Shown here piece after piece: positions 19,520 to 27,752 of a DNA stretch of 38,427 nt; positions within the stretch are counted from its first letter, which is position 1, and the number at the start of each line of letters is the position of its first letter. Source of the DNA: Acetobacteraceae bacterium (GTDB lineage Bacteria; Pseudomonadota; Alphaproteobacteria; Acetobacterales; Acetobacteraceae); NCBI GenBank assembly GCA_025360065.1, contig JANYCX010000192.1, positions 1 to 38,427 of the forward strand, in the 5' to 3' direction. The translations under genes were made by a program, and so were the position numbers. The notes beneath the pieces are model-generated. The model saw nothing but the letters and a program-made list of their open reading frames with translations, searched no databases and was not told where the DNA came from.

Positions 19520-20980
19520 CTACGTACCGATACCTCCGATCGCGAGATACTTAATCTCCAGATACTCATCAATGCCCTGATGCGATCCCTCGCGGCCCAA
19601 GCCCGACGATTTCACCCCGCCAAACGGCGCCACCTCGGTGGAGATGATGCCCTCATTGATGCCGATCATGCCATATTCCAGCGCCTCGGCGACCCGGAAG
19701 ATGCGGCCGATGTCGCGGGAATAGAAATAGCTCGCCAGACCGAATTCAGTGTCGTTGGCCAAGGCGATGGCTTCGGCTTCGGTCTTGAAGCGAAACAGTG
19801 GTGCCACCGGACCGAAAGTTTCCTCGCGGAAAATCAGCGCGTCGTGTGGCACATCAACGAGCAGGGTCGGTTGGAAGAACGTGCCGCCGCGCGCATGGCG
19901 TGCGCCACCGGTTACCACCCGGGCGCCGCGGGCAAGTGCGTCGGCGATGTGTTCTTCAACCTTGGCAACTGCGGCAGCATTGATCAGCGGGCCTTGGGTG
20001 ACACCATCTTCCATGCCGTCGCCAACCTTCAATGCTTCAACCGCCACAAGCAGCTTGGCCGTAAACGCGTCGTAAACTCCGTCCTGCACCAGCATGCGGT
20101 TGGCGCAGACGCAGGTCTGGCCGGTGTTGCGATATTTGCTCGCCATCGCGCCGATCACCGCCGCATCAAGGTCGGCGTCATCGAACACGATGAACGGCGC
20201 GTTGCCGCCGAGTTCCATGCTGGTTTTCTTCACCGTGGGCGCGCATGCCGCCAGCAGCTTGGCGCCAACCTCGGTGCTGCCGGTGAAGGTTAACTTGCGG
20301 ACCAGCGGATTGGACGTCAGCTCCGCACCCATCGGCCCCGAAGGCCCGGTGATCACGTTGCAAACGCCTGCCGGCATCCCCGCGCGTTCCGCCAGCACCG
20401 CAATCGCCAACGCGGAAAACGGCGTTTGGCTCGCGGGGCGAATAACCCCCGTGCAGCCCGCCGCCCACCCAGGCCCGGTTTTGCGAGTGATCATCGCGGC
20501 CGGGAAATTCCACGGCGTGATGGCGGCGAAAACCCCGATCGGCTCCTTGGTGACGATAATGCGTCGGCCTTTGGCATTTTGCGGGATGGTGTCGCCATAG
20601 ACGCGTTTGGCTTCCTCGGAAAACCACTCCAGAAAACTCGCCGCATAGGCGATTTCGCCCCGGCTTTCGGCGAGCGGCTTGCCCTGCTCGGCGGTCATGA
20701 TGATGGCAAGGTCTTCGGTGTTGGCGATCATCAGGTCGAACAGGCGCCGGATGATGGCAGCGCGTTCCTTGGCCAACAGCGCCCGCCAGGCCGGCTGGGC
20801 GCGATGGGCGGCTTCAATCGCACGGCGAGTTTCGGCGGTGCCGAGTGCCGGAACCTCGCCAACCAGCGCGCCGGTCGAGGGGTTGTGGACCTTGAGCGTG
20901 GCGCCATTGTCCGCCTGGACCCATTTAGCGTCGATGTAGTTGGCCTGGCGGAGCAGGGTGGGGTCTTTGAGGGTCAGCAT
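19520..20980 (-). CDS. gabD: NAD(P)-dependent succinate-semialdehyde dehydrogenase family (GabD-like)
   Basis: 'MLTLKDPTLLRQANYIDAKWVQADNGATLKVHNPSTG', 'TFTGSTEVGAKLLAACAPTVKKTSMELGGNAPFIVFDDADLD', 'NTGQTCVCANR', C-term 'GGVKSSGLGREGSHQGIDEYLEIKYLAIGG'. Confidence 0.9.
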   Translation of the reverse strand: MLTLKDPTLLRQANYIDAKWVQADNGATLKVHNPSTGALVGEVPALGTAETRRAIEAAHRAQPAWRALLAKERAAIIRRLFDLMIANTEDLAIIMTAEQGKPLAESRGEIAYAASFLEWFSEEAKRVYGDTIPQNAKGRRIIVTKEPIGVFAAITPWNFPAAMITRKTGPGWAAGCTGVIRPASQTPFSALAIAVLAERAGMPAGVCNVITGPSGPMGAELTSNPLVRKLTFTGSTEVGAKLLAACAPTVKKTSMELGGNAPFIVFDDADLDAAVIGAMASKYRNTGQTCVCANRMLVQDGVYDAFTAKLLVAVEALKVGDGMEDGVTQGPLINAAAVAKVEEHIADALARGARVVTGGARHARGGTFFQPTLLVDVPHDALIFREETFGPVAPLFRFKTEAEAIALANDTEFGLASYFYSRDIGRIFRVAEALEYGMIGINEGIISTEVAPFGGVKSSGLGREGSHQGIDEYLEIKYLAIGGIGT

Positions 20981-21020
20981 GATGGGGCTCCTGGTTCGTG
21001 CTATGCTGGAACGGGTAACC

Positions 21021-21596
21021 TTACGGTCGTTGCGCCCCATGATACTCCCGATTGGGCATCATATCGGTTGCCGACGCCATCCGGTTGGACAGGTTGAAAA
21101 AAGCAATTGTCTCGGCGAGATCAAAGACATCGTCGTTGCTCAAGCCCACCGCGCGCAGCCCATCGCGGTCCGCATCATCGACCAGATTGGGCGTCGTGGT
21201 CAGCTTCCAGGTGAAATCCAGCATGGCGCGCTGGCGGGGGTCGAGTTTGGCGACCCGATAGTTCAGCGCCATCATTTCCCCGAGTTCGGCATCGCCCGAC
21301 ATCATCCGCACCGCGGCGCCATGGGCAACAAGGCAATAATAGCAGCGATTGGCCGATGACACGACGACCGCGATCATCTCGCGTTCCAGCTTGGTCAGGC
21401 CTGATTTGGCCAACATAATCTCATTATACATCGCCATGAAGTTGCGCAGGCGCTGCGGCTTGAGGCTGTAGGTCGAGAACACATTGGGCACGAAGCCGAG
21501 CTTTTCGACGCATTTCGCCCAGATGACCTTTAGGTCGTCATCAAGCTCGGCCGGATCAGGCACGCCAAGGACGGAAATATGGTCGGGTTGCGGCAT
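21021..21596 (-). CDS. Peroxidase-related enzyme, carboxymuconolactone decarboxylase/AhpD family
   Basis: 'LTKLEREMIAVVVSSANRCYYCLVAHGAAVR' CxxC-His AhpD-like motif; 'LGFVPNVFSTYSLKPQRLRNFMAMY'. Confidence 0.88.
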   Translation of the reverse strand: MPQPDHISVLGVPDPAELDDDLKVIWAKCVEKLGFVPNVFSTYSLKPQRLRNFMAMYNEIMLAKSGLTKLEREMIAVVVSSANRCYYCLVAHGAAVRMMSGDAELGEMMALNYRVAKLDPRQRAMLDFTWKLTTTPNLVDDADRDGLRAVGLSNDDVFDLAETIAFFNLSNRMASATDMMPNREYHGAQRP

Positions 21597-21607
21597 CTTG
21601 GGGTCCT

Positions 21608-23455
21608 CTACAGCGGCAGGATGGGAAGCAGCACATGGCTTGGGCAGTTGGCATCGACATAGACGGTATTCACCGCCACACGACGGCGGCGGGCGCGGGC
21701 CTCCGGTTCGCCGGTATTCGGATTGACGTCAAACTTGGGGAAGTTCGACGAGGATACATCCAGCCGGATGCGATGGCCTGGGGTGAATAAATTAGCCACC
21801 GGCGGCAGGGTCAGCACCGCTTTCACCATCTCCCCCGGTTGGCGGAAAATTTCCTGGGTGGGGTCTTCAACATAGCGCAGGCGGATGATGCTATCGGTCA
21901 GCAGCATCGCGTAGCCTTGCGGGTAGTCGGCACTTGGCGGGTGGACATCCATCAGCTTGGCGGTGAAATCGGTGTCCGGGCCGTCGGTCGAAACCCACAG
22001 CGTGACCTCAATCGGCCCGGCGATCTGCACCGGTTCGGACAGCGGCGCGGATTGGAACGCCAGCACATCGGCGCGCGATGACAGCGGCAGGAACGGTGCG
22101 GTGCAGCCGAAGAAGCCGGGGGCCTCGACCTGGTTCCAACTGCCGGCATGGGCGACCGGATCGAGGCTGCTGAAATTGCCGCCAATCGTCGGCACCGGGT
22201 GGGCGGGGTCAAAGTCATAGGCGACCGGAGCGGCTTTCTTGGACGGCATGTCCGGGGACAGCGCGCCATCGCCATGCAGATACCATTGCGTCGGCACCAT
22301 GGCCGGTGGCGGCCAGTCCGCCAGACCCAGCCAGCGGCCACCGTGCAGCAGATGCCCGGTGGCATCACGCTTACCGCTGCCGCCGCCCATCACGAACACC
22401 CGAACCGCTGGTTCATTGTTAGCATGGCCATGGATGACAGCGTCGAAATGGCGCAGGCGATACTGCATCCAGTCGCCCGCCCAGCTATCGAGGGTGGCAT
22501 CGGGGCCGAATTCGACATCGCCAAAGCGGGTCAGGCTGCGATCGCCATGCGTCCATGGCCCAAGGATCAGCCGTTGCGGACCGCGTCCGGCGGCTTTCAA
22601 CCCGATATAGTTGGTGGCGGCAGTTTGCGCGTATGGGTCGAACCACGATGACATATGCACGCAATCGGCGGCGACGTAGCGGTGGTAAAACCCTTCCGCC
22701 CAGATGCCGAGCTGCTGCCAGAACGGGCCGAACACGCCGTGGCGCCATTGCTCGAACAAATAAGCCTCGTAGTCCGGGTGATGCCGCAAGGGCGAATGGC
22801 CGGGGAACCATGGCAGACGCTGGAACCAGTCGAGAATGTCCTCGGCTTGCAGCGCCGCTTTCATCACCGGATCGGCTTCCGCTTCCGGGGACAGCATTGC
22901 CTGCTTGTGCGCCCAGGTCGCCTGCTTCATCTCAAACGCGCCATACTGGCGGATGCCGCCGGTCCAGGCATTGGCAAACCCGCCGCAATCCATGATCTGC
23001 GCCACCACCCCGGGCGCATCGAGGCAGCCAAGCGCCACCTGGGTGTGGGCCGAATAAGACAGGCCCATGGTGCAAATCCGCCCATCGCACCAGGGCTGGG
23101 CAACCAACCAGGCGCAAAGATCAAAGCCGTCTTCACCGTCTGACAGGTATTTGACGAACCGGCCCTCACTGCCATGGCGGCCGCGATTGTCTTGGAACAC
23201 CACCGCGTAGCCGGCATCGGTGAAGATTCGGGCGAGTTCGGTGCGGGTCAGCGGCGTTGCATTGGCGGCCGTGCGTTCGCTGCGGCTGATCAGGTCGCGG
23301 CCATAAGGAGTGCGTTCCAGCACCACCGGGAACCGGCCATGGCCGGCGGGGAAATAAATGTCGGTGGCGAGGCGGATGCCGTCGCGCATCGCCACCATGT
23401 CAGTTGTTTTGGTCGGTGCGTTACTGTTTGGCACGTCGTTCTTCTCCCTAGCCAA
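21608..23455 (-). CDS. CocE/NonD family hydrolase (X-Pro dipeptidyl-peptidase-like)
   Basis: 'MVAMRDGIRLATDIYFPAGHGRFPVVLERTPYGR', 'CTMGLSYSAHTQVALG' nucleophile-elbow-like segment, C-terminal jelly-roll 'GPIEVTLWVSTDGPDTDFTAKLMDVHP'. Confidence 0.9.
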   Translation of the reverse strand: MAREKNDVPNSNAPTKTTDMVAMRDGIRLATDIYFPAGHGRFPVVLERTPYGRDLISRSERTAANATPLTRTELARIFTDAGYAVVFQDNRGRHGSEGRFVKYLSDGEDGFDLCAWLVAQPWCDGRICTMGLSYSAHTQVALGCLDAPGVVAQIMDCGGFANAWTGGIRQYGAFEMKQATWAHKQAMLSPEAEADPVMKAALQAEDILDWFQRLPWFPGHSPLRHHPDYEAYLFEQWRHGVFGPFWQQLGIWAEGFYHRYVAADCVHMSSWFDPYAQTAATNYIGLKAAGRGPQRLILGPWTHGDRSLTRFGDVEFGPDATLDSWAGDWMQYRLRHFDAVIHGHANNEPAVRVFVMGGGSGKRDATGHLLHGGRWLGLADWPPPAMVPTQWYLHGDGALSPDMPSKKAAPVAYDFDPAHPVPTIGGNFSSLDPVAHAGSWNQVEAPGFFGCTAPFLPLSSRADVLAFQSAPLSEPVQIAGPIEVTLWVSTDGPDTDFTAKLMDVHPPSADYPQGYAMLLTDSIIRLRYVEDPTQEIFRQPGEMVKAVLTLPPVANLFTPGHRIRLDVSSSNFPKFDVNPNTGEPEARARRRRVAVNTVYVDANCPSHVLLPILPL

Positions 23456-24146
23456 TCCGCATCAAACGCGGGCCTTCGCGGTGCAGCCAGGCGATGGCAC
23501 TGTCGGTGTGGACCGTCAGCGCCGAGACCTGCCGCCAGAAACGATCACTGTGGTTCATGTGGGCGAAATGCGCGACCTCATGCGCCGCAACATAGTCCTG
23601 CACAAAACCCGGCGCCATCACCAGCCGCCAACTGAACGCCAGATCGCGCCGCGCGGTGCAACTGCCCCATCGGCTCGACGTGTCCTTGATGCTGATCCGG
23701 CCCGGCTTAACCCCGAGCATATCGGCCTTGGCGAGGGCCGCCGCGCCGATACTGCGGCGAGCCTCGGCGCGGAGGAAATCATTGACCCGGCGGGCGAGAA
23801 ATTCGGGTTCTCCGCCAATATGCAGGGTCTGGTCGATCACCCGTGCGCCGCGCGTGCCGGGCAGATGGGCGATCTGGTGATCGACGCCATGGAGCGGCAC
23901 CATCGCGCCGGGCTCAAAGCTGGTCCTGGTCGGCAAAGCGGCGAGCCGGTCGGTGACCCAGGTGGCGTTATCCAACAGCAGCCGCATCCCCGCCGCACGG
24001 GAACTGCGCGGCGGTAAAGTCACCACCACCGCGCTGCCCTTGGGGTGAATGCGCAAACTGATCCGCCGGGCGCGCGGATTGCGCCGCCATTCGACCGGCA
24101 CCGGACCGCCGGGTAGGCCCACAATATCTGTTTCACTGGACAGCAT
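23448..24146 (-). CDS. YgjP-like metal-dependent hydrolase / M48-type metallopeptidase (DUF45)
   Basis: 'VAAHEVAHFAHMNHSDRFW' (HExxH) and 'IKDTSSRWGSCTARRDLAFSWRLVMAP'. Confidence 0.9.
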   Translation of the reverse strand: MLSSETDIVGLPGGPVPVEWRRNPRARRISLRIHPKGSAVVVTLPPRSSRAAGMRLLLDNATWVTDRLAALPTRTSFEPGAMVPLHGVDHQIAHLPGTRGARVIDQTLHIGGEPEFLARRVNDFLRAEARRSIGAAALAKADMLGVKPGRISIKDTSSRWGSCTARRDLAFSWRLVMAPGFVQDYVAAHEVAHFAHMNHSDRFWRQVSALTVHTDSAIAWLHREGPRLMRIG

Positions 24147-24207
24147 GCAGGCTTTGTGGACGATCCGCCCGCAACCGGGCAACCGGAACTTTAGCTTGGG
24201 GCGCGAG

Positions 24208-24765
24208 ATGATCCAAAACAGCTACGACAGCACCGCCGACACGCTGCGCCACATCGCCGAAGTGCGGAACCGGCTTGAGGTTTTCGTGGTCGAGATGCTG
24301 CGGCGCGGCCGGGTGCATGACGCGAGCAAATTCACCCCAGAGGAAAAGCCGGCCTTTGACGAGGCCATCCCCGCCATCAAGGGGCTGGCCTATGGCTCGC
24401 CGGCATATAACGAAATCGTCGCCCGGGTGCGCCCGGCATTGGCGGTGCATTACAGCCGCAATTCGCATCACCCGGAGTTTTATGGCGAGCGTGGGATCGC
24501 CGGGATGGATCTGTTCGATCTGGTGGAGATGCTGTGCGACTGGATGGCAGCGGCGCAACGCAATCCGGCCGAAGGAAGCGTGAAGGGAAAGGCCTTTTTT
24601 TGTGAACAAAAAGAAACAAAAAAACTTTGTCTGTTTGTTGCCAAACTGGCCGGTGAGGGCGATGATGTTGGTTCAACAGCAGAGCGAGTGAACCATGCGT
24701 CTGTTCATTTCGTACGGCCATCAGCCGCCTGCGCTTGCGGCGTTCGTGCGTCAGGTTGCCGATGA
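24208..24765 (+). CDS. DUF5662-like protein with a disrupted, non-native C-terminal tail
   Basis: 'LRHIAEVRNRLEVFVVEMLRRGRVHDASKFTPEEKPAFDEAIP...HYSRNSHHPEFYGERGIAGMDLFDLVEMLCDWMAAAQRN' family pattern; from about residue 125 the frame reads through an AT-rich repeat ('KGKAFFCEQKETKKLCLF'). Confidence 0.65.
   Translation: MIQNSYDSTADTLRHIAEVRNRLEVFVVEMLRRGRVHDASKFTPEEKPAFDEAIPAIKGLAYGSPAYNEIVARVRPALAVHYSRNSHHPEFYGERGIAGMDLFDLVEMLCDWMAAAQRNPAEGSVKGKAFFCEQKETKKLCLFVAKLAGEGDDVGSTAERVNHASVHFVRPSAACACGVRASGCR
24594..24628 (-). repeat. AT-rich palindromic repeat, copy B
   Basis: On - strand: caaagtttttttgtttctttttgttcacaaaaaaagg; matches copies at 19421-19456 and 28399-28434. Confidence 0.85.
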
Positions 24766-27115
24766 TCTCGAAAAGCGTGGCTATGCGATCTGGATAGACA
24801 GCAGGGACATCAACGATGCGCATCCCGATTGGCGGCGGGCGCTGACGGATGCGCTGGCGGCCGGGCCGGTCTGGACCTTGGGCTTTTTGTCGCGCCACGC
24901 GATGCGCGAGGTTGATGGCAGCCCTGGGATTACCCGGCAGGAAATGGCGTTCGCGCTTGATCGCAATGCCGGGCGGCTTGCCACCGTGCTGGTCGAAAAA
25001 CTTGCCGATGACTGGTCGGTACCGCCGGGGCTGGGGCGCCATCAATGGGTGGATATGTCGGACTGGGAGGATCGCCAGGGCGACGATGCTTGGTACGAAG
25101 GCAAGCTGGATGAGATTACCAAGCGGCTCGACCCGGCATCGGCCGCATTGTTTGATAGTGAAATGGCGCTGCTGGCCACGCATTTATCCCCGGTGCGGCA
25201 GGGCGCGGATATTGATCTGCTGGTGGATGGGTTCGTCGGGCGGACATGGTTGCTGGAAAAGCTTGAAGCCTGGCGGCAGGACCCGAAAGGGCGTGGCATG
25301 TTCTGGCTCACCGCCCAGCCCGGCACCGGGAAATCCGCCTTTGCGGCCTGGCTCGCGCATAGCCACAGCGCCAATGTGGTGGCGTTGAATTTATGCCATT
25401 GGAGCTTGCCGGACCGCTGCAATCCGCAAAAAGTCTTTTCCAGCCTGGCCTATGAACTGGCGCGCCGGGTGCCGGATTACCGCGCACATCTGCTCAATGC
25501 GCTGCGCGCCCAGGCGCGCAACCCGGCTTATGACGGTGGGATTGATCCGGTCAAATTGTTTAATTGGCTTGCCGACTCGCCGCCGGACGCGCTGTTCGAG
25601 GCGTTGCTGGTGCAGCCTTTGCACGATGCCTTCAATGGCGGACTGAACACCGACAAATTGCTGCTGGTGATCGATGGGCTGGACGAGGCACTGGACAATG
25701 CGCGGCATTTCGCCACTGGCGGGCTGGTGCAAACCCTGATCGCCCGCGACAAAATGCTGCCGCCGTGGCTCGGGTTGCTGGTGACCAGCCGGCATGACGT
25801 GCTGGCCGCCGAGTTCGGGCGCAATCCCGATGTGCATATCGATGATAGCAAAGACAATCGCGCCGATTTGCAGCTTTACGCGGCGGCGTGGCTGCGCGCA
25901 CGGCCGGGGCTGACCGATGATGAGCGCGTGGCACTGTTGGCGGCGATCGATGCCAATGCCGATGGCAATTTCATGTATTTGCGCAAATATCAGGAAGGGG
26001 TGGACAAGCGCGGCTTCCCGCTCGATCCCCAGGCGCTGCCCAGGGAGTTGGGGGGGATTTATCTGCAATGGTTCCGCCGCCAGTTTGTTGGGCCGGCGCC
26101 GCGGAGGCATAATCTGGCCAGTTATCGCCGCGATTTTGCCCCGCTGCTGGCGGTGCTGGTCGCTGCCGACAATGCCGTGCCGGAGGAATTGCTAACCGAG
26201 TTGCTGGGCTGGACGGACCCGTATCAGGCGGCCGATCGGCTCGGGTCGCTGGGCAGCTTATTTCAGCGGCGCGGCGATGGCTGGACGCCGTGCCATAAAA
26301 GCCTGCGGGACTGGCTGCCGGATCGCGCCGCGGCGACGGCGGATTTTTTTGTCGATGTTGCAGATGCGCGGCGGCGGTTGGCCGATCTGCTCGGCCGGCG
26401 GCTGGCCGCGGCCGGTGCCGCGGCGCTGCCGGCAGGGTTCTTGCGGGCTGAATTTCCCGGGCTGATTGAGGCGATGGATGCCCGCGCGCAAACAACCTGG
26501 CTGGCAGCGTATGGTGGGACGGTGGCGCTGCGGTCCAGCATCACGGCGACCATCACAGCGTTGCGAGACGCCCGAGCGTGGCAGGCAAGCCTGGCCTGGT
26601 GCGCGGCGGCGCAAATGCTGGCGACGGCGGGCAAGGATTATTGGCTCGGGATGTGGGCGGTGGGTGGCGCAGGGGATATTCATACCATCCTCGGCAATAG
26701 CGCTGCCGCCATGACGGCGTTTCGACAGGCAGAAAAATTCGCGGCGCTGCGCGCGGATGCCGAAAAAGACAATCCAGGCACGATGCGCGATCTGTCGGTG
26801 TCATTCGAAAAGATCGGCGACGTGCTGGGGGCGCAGGGCCAGTTGGAGGCGGCGCTGCAATCCTATCGCGACAGTCTCGCGATCGCCGAACTTCTGGCGA
26901 AGGCCGATCCGGGCAATGCCGAGTGGCAGCGGGATCTGTCGGTGTCGTTATTTAAGATTGCGCAGGTGGAGCGAGGGGCTGGCAGGGCGGGGGAGGCATT
27001 GGCGGGTTTGCGGCGAGGACAGGAGATTATGGCGTGGTTGGTGGCGATGGACCCGAGCCATGCCGGGTGGCGGGGGGATTTGGCGGTGTTCGAGCGGTTG
27101 ATCGCGGAGATGTAG
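24695..27115 (+). CDS. TIR domain - STAND-type NTPase - TPR protein (candidate NLR-like/antiphage)
   Basis: N-term 'MRLFISYGHQ...LEKRGYAIWIDSRDINDAHPDWRRALTDAL...GFLSRHAM...RQEMAFAL' (TIR-like); Walker A 'TAQPGTGKSAFAAWLA'; Walker B 'KLLLVIDGLDEAL'; C-terminal 48-aa TPR-like units starting 'DLSVSFEKIGDVLGAQG' and 'DLSVSLFKIAQVERGAG'. Confidence 0.85.
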   Translation: MRLFISYGHQPPALAAFVRQVADDLEKRGYAIWIDSRDINDAHPDWRRALTDALAAGPVWTLGFLSRHAMREVDGSPGITRQEMAFALDRNAGRLATVLVEKLADDWSVPPGLGRHQWVDMSDWEDRQGDDAWYEGKLDEITKRLDPASAALFDSEMALLATHLSPVRQGADIDLLVDGFVGRTWLLEKLEAWRQDPKGRGMFWLTAQPGTGKSAFAAWLAHSHSANVVALNLCHWSLPDRCNPQKVFSSLAYELARRVPDYRAHLLNALRAQARNPAYDGGIDPVKLFNWLADSPPDALFEALLVQPLHDAFNGGLNTDKLLLVIDGLDEALDNARHFATGGLVQTLIARDKMLPPWLGLLVTSRHDVLAAEFGRNPDVHIDDSKDNRADLQLYAAAWLRARPGLTDDERVALLAAIDANADGNFMYLRKYQEGVDKRGFPLDPQALPRELGGIYLQWFRRQFVGPAPRRHNLASYRRDFAPLLAVLVAADNAVPEELLTELLGWTDPYQAADRLGSLGSLFQRRGDGWTPCHKSLRDWLPDRAAATADFFVDVADARRRLADLLGRRLAAAGAAALPAGFLRAEFPGLIEAMDARAQTTWLAAYGGTVALRSSITATITALRDARAWQASLAWCAAAQMLATAGKDYWLGMWAVGGAGDIHTILGNSAAAMTAFRQAEKFAALRADAEKDNPGTMRDLSVSFEKIGDVLGAQGQLEAALQSYRDSLAIAELLAKADPGNAEWQRDLSVSLFKIAQVERGAGRAGEALAGLRRGQEIMAWLVAMDPSHAGWRGDLAVFERLIAEM

Positions 27116-27122
27116 ACATTGC

Positions 27123-27280
27123 TGGCGCCATAGCGAGCGACCCGGAAAAGGGTCCCACGTGGTCTACAAGAAGCTAGCCATTCCATTGTGGTGCTGCTGA
27201 ACCATGGTGGTGACCTTGCACCTGGAACGCTGCGGAGCATTTGCGCGGCCGCCGGCTGGGACTATCCACCGCGTCGCTGA
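27123..27280 (+). pseudogene. hicA toxin remnant (5'-truncated and frameshifted)
   Basis: Frame of 27123/27150 reads WRHSERPGKGSHVVYKK; a different frame then reads HSIVVLLNHGGDLAPGTLRSICAAAGWDYPPRR* (TGA 27278-27280). Together these reproduce a HicA 'GSHxxYKK...VxHxxxDLxxGTLRSIxxxAGW' pattern; immediately precedes hicB. Confidence 0.72.
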
Positions 27281-27293
27281 ACAGGGGATTTCA

Positions 27294-27701
27294 GTGACCA
27301 TCTGCCACTATCTCGCGATCGCCGAACACGCGCCGGAAAATTGGTCGCTGAGCTTCCCTGCGTTTCCCGGCGCCGTCACCACCGGCCAGGATTTCGCCGA
27401 ATTGATCGCGCATGCGCGTGACGCACTGGCGTCAGTCGTCGCGGCCATGCAGGAAGATGGCGACAGGCTGCCGGCGAGTTTTGAGGCATCGCCTGAAGTG
27501 CCCGCTTTTGATTTGGCTGAGTACGTTGAACCGCGCATCGTGCCGGTGGATGTTGGCGGGCGATCGGTGCGGATCAACGTGACGATGGACGAGGGCTTGG
27601 TGGCGCGGCTCGACAGTCTTGCCGATCGTGCGCATGTGAGCCGTTCGGCGTTGCTGGCACGGGGAGCGCGGATGGTGCTGGCGGTGGAGATGGCGGATTA
27701 A
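27294..27701 (+). CDS. hicB: HicB-family antitoxin with C-terminal DNA-binding (RHH-like) region
   Basis: 'AEHAPENWSLSFPAFPGAVTTGQDFAELIAHARDALASVVAAMQEDGDRLPAS' HicB pattern plus 'VRINVTMDEGLVARLDSLADRAHVSRSALLARGARMVL'. GTG start preferred over ORF-track ATG at 27204, which lies inside the hicA remnant. Confidence 0.85.
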   Translation: MTICHYLAIAEHAPENWSLSFPAFPGAVTTGQDFAELIAHARDALASVVAAMQEDGDRLPASFEASPEVPAFDLAEYVEPRIVPVDVGGRSVRINVTMDEGLVARLDSLADRAHVSRSALLARGARMVLAVEMAD

Positions 27702-27717
27702 GAGAAAGATAATTATA

Positions 27718-27746
27718 TTGACTTTTAGGTTATTTTTACTTTATAT
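27718..27746 (+). promoter_or_regulatory. Candidate sigma70 promoter: TTGACT (27718-27723) - 17 nt - TTATAT (27741-27746)
   Basis: Consensus-like hexamers with 17-nt spacer in an AT-rich pocket, 7 nt upstream of ATG 27753. Confidence 0.5.
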
Positions 27747-27752
27747 CGCGAG

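Noticed and set aside
27050-27115. Abrupt truncation of the TPR array of the TIR-STAND protein
   Set aside because: The terminal 'DLAVFERLIAEM' resembles the start of another unit, but similar short endings are plausible natural C-termini for this type of protein; not enough evidence for truncation.
27204-27293. Upstream in-frame extension of hicB from ATG 27204
   Set aside because: Overlaps the hicA remnant out of frame; HicB similarity begins near GTG 27294.
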